From: Moritella marina ATCC 15381
GTDB taxonomy: Bacteria; Pseudomonadota; Gammaproteobacteria; Enterobacterales; Moritellaceae
DNA: 64,000 nucleotides
Direction of reading: 5' to 3'
Assembly: GCF_008931805.1 (NCBI RefSeq)
Contig: NZ_CP044399.1
Coordinates: forward strand, 4,575,370-4,639,369
Shown here: piece by piece, positions 62,836-64,000 of the stretch
How positions within the stretch are numbered: position 1 is the first letter of the stretch
Layout of the letters: every line of letters starts with the position of its first letter
Translations under genes and position numbers: made by a program
The notes under the pieces: model-generated
Database searches by the model: none
What the model was told of the DNA's origin: nothing
What the model saw: the letters and a program-made list of their open reading frames with translations, nothing else

Positions 62836-63753
62836 TTATTTAAACTGTGTTTGCAGTGGTGGTAATACTTGTTTTTTACGGCTCACAACATTTGGTAAGT
62901 CGATAAGTTCGCCTACAAATGTACCGCCTAGTGTTTCTGCGACTAATGCACTTTCTTCACTTTCGATTAAAGCGATAGAGTTCAGGTTAGTAATATCTGT
63001 TAATAAAACTAAGGCTGTGTGGTAACCAAATTCCGCTTTATACTTCACAAGTTCAGCTTGTAGCTCTTCTTTACGTGATAGTGCAGCATCGATGTTGGTG
63101 ATCTCTACTTGTGCAATTGAGAAGTCTTTATCACCAATCGTGTAAACTTTAAGGTCACGTAAGATCAGTTCTTCAGAAGGCACTGCAGCGATATCTGATT
63201 TCGCTGCAAACTGTGCTGTAACGAATGCATCAATATCATCAACACCAGCAATTTTAGCCAGTTCGTGTGCTGCATCGATATCGATTTGTGTACATGTTGG
63301 TGAGTTGAAGTGCACTGTGTCACTCAAGATAGCACCTAACATCATAACCGCTACTTGCTGGTCAATTTCGATGTTATGGATCTTATACATGTGGTAAACA
63401 ATCGTGTTTGAACAGCCACAAGGCCAGATCCAAGCTTCAAGTTGTTCGTCAGTTTCGAAATCACCTAGTTTGTGATGATCAACGATACCGCGAATTTTTG
63501 CTTGGCGAGCATCTTTTGGCGCTTGGTTGAAATCAGAGTAATCAATGATCCAAACTTCCTCACCAGCAATTGATGTACGAATTTCAGGGCACGCTAGACC
63601 AGCTTGTTCAAGCAGGAAAAGACCTTCAGCATTAGGTTCGCCTTGCATGATTGGTGTTACTGTTTTGCCATCGCGTTTTGTTAAAAATGCAGATAGAGAG
63701 ATTGAGCCCGCTAAGCTGTCACAATCAGGGTTTGTGTGTCCTAGTACTAACAT
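62836..63753 (-). CDS. ppaC: Manganese-dependent (family II) inorganic pyrophosphatase
   Basis: Hydrolyses pyrophosphate with Mn or Co; a DHH-family enzyme unrelated to E. coli Ppa. Motifs: LVLGHTNPDCDSLAGS (metal His/Asp near residues 6-14), IIDYSDF (about 72), GIVDHHKLGDF (DHH, about 90), a Ser/Thr-rich HFNSPTCTQIDIDAA segment and the C-terminal substrate-binding SRKKQVLPPL. About 305 residues. ATGs at 63756 and 63753 are both possible; GGAAG lies five bases before the latter. No CBS domains. Confidence 0.94.
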   Translation of the reverse strand: MLVLGHTNPDCDSLAGSISLSAFLTKRDGKTVTPIMQGEPNAEGLFLLEQAGLACPEIRTSIAGEEVWIIDYSDFNQAPKDARQAKIRGIVDHHKLGDFETDEQLEAWIWPCGCSNTIVYHMYKIHNIEIDQQVAVMMLGAILSDTVHFNSPTCTQIDIDAAHELAKIAGVDDIDAFVTAQFAAKSDIAAVPSEELILRDLKVYTIGDKDFSIAQVEITNIDAALSRKEELQAELVKYKAEFGYHTALVLLTDITNLNSIALIESEESALVAETLGGTFVGELIDLPNVVSRKKQVLPPLQTQFK

Positions 63754-63962
63754 CATTGCTTCCAAATTAATTATAGGTTTATGGATTAACCGACATAATA
63801 GTGTTCTCGCTTAAGCTGTGCAACCTTATCTGGCCGATCTTGGCATTATTTCCGCGTATTATTTACGTTTTTCTATCGACTATTATTCATTATTTAAGTA
63901 TAACATCGCATTTATAATGTGATCATAAGCACAAACTTAGACAATTAGTCGGTAATTCTGAT

Positions 63963-64000
63963 ATGAATCAAGCAAACGACTATTTTGTCGCTAAATGCGC
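63963..64000 (+). CDS. Possible start of a further gene, cut by the window end
   Basis: An ATG at 63963 opens a frame (MNQANDYFVAK...) that runs off the window after 12 codons. A TATAAT-like hexamer lies near 63914. No strong ribosome site is present, so this is tentative. The remainder of 63766-63962 shows no gene. Confidence 0.3.
   Translation, partial: MNQANDYFVAKC

Overview
The window looks like core chromosome of a psychrophilic marine gammaproteobacterium of the genus Moritella. The best single clue is the 162-residue dihydrofolate reductase at 38731-39219, which as I remember it is nearly identical to the structurally studied Moritella profunda enzyme. Moderate G+C, Vibrio/Shewanella-like gene order and the rRNA signatures agree. 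No prophage, IS transposase, CRISPR array, toxin-antitoxin or defence island is visible. Almost every gene belongs to a known family.

Layout. 1-4853: syd, a leftward run of five small poorly characterised genes (DUF3549, DUF3301, DUF2789, a KfrA_N-like DNA-binding protein, DUF2310), then yqcC-truC. 4854-6832: a long dyad-rich leader with a 21-codon ORF whose stop overlaps the ptsG Shine-Dalgarno, then ptsG. 7033-11765 (leftward): map, glnD and dapD. 12023-31763 (rightward): the conserved translation, envelope and lipid A block rpsB-tsf-pyrH-frr-uppS-cdsA-dxr-rseP-bamA-skp-lpxD-fabZ-lpxA-lpxB-rnhB-dnaE-accA, followed by tilS. 33314-37355: haem utilisation, with hutX-hutZ divergent from the haem ABC importer genes around a Fur-like site. 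37426-39219: yjjP-yjjB and folA. 39369-48098 (leftward): putP, then the lptD-surA-pdxA-rsmA-apaG-apaH cluster. 48289-53618: djlA, a DUF3530 gene, rluA and rapA. 53931-59685: an rRNA operon (16S, tRNA-Glu, 23S, 5S) followed by two identical tRNA-Trp genes. 59721-64000: holD-rimI, an acyl-CoA ligase, a MITE-like repeat, a family II pyrophosphatase and possibly the start of one more gene.

How the genes work together. The largest block joins protein synthesis (S2, EF-Ts, RRF) to envelope building: the undecaprenyl carrier (UppS, Dxr), phospholipid (CdsA, AccA), lipid A (LpxD/A/B, FabZ) and outer-membrane protein assembly (BamA, Skp, RseP). A second envelope block supplies LptD and SurA. The haem locus imports haem across the inner membrane (HutB-like, HutC-like, HutD-like) and handles it in the cytoplasm (HutX, HutZ).

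Most worth a second look: (1) the small ORF translationally abutting ptsG, with several dyads and a phased heptamer repeat upstream; (2) the rRNA operon, whose 16S and 23S depart from nearly universal core sequence at many sites, more likely a consensus error or degenerate copy than a new ribosome; (3) a 141-bp MITE-like inverted-repeat element after the acyl-CoA ligase gene; (4) a 22-bp tandem duplication directly before uppS; (5) the five-gene cluster of uncharacterised families next to syd.
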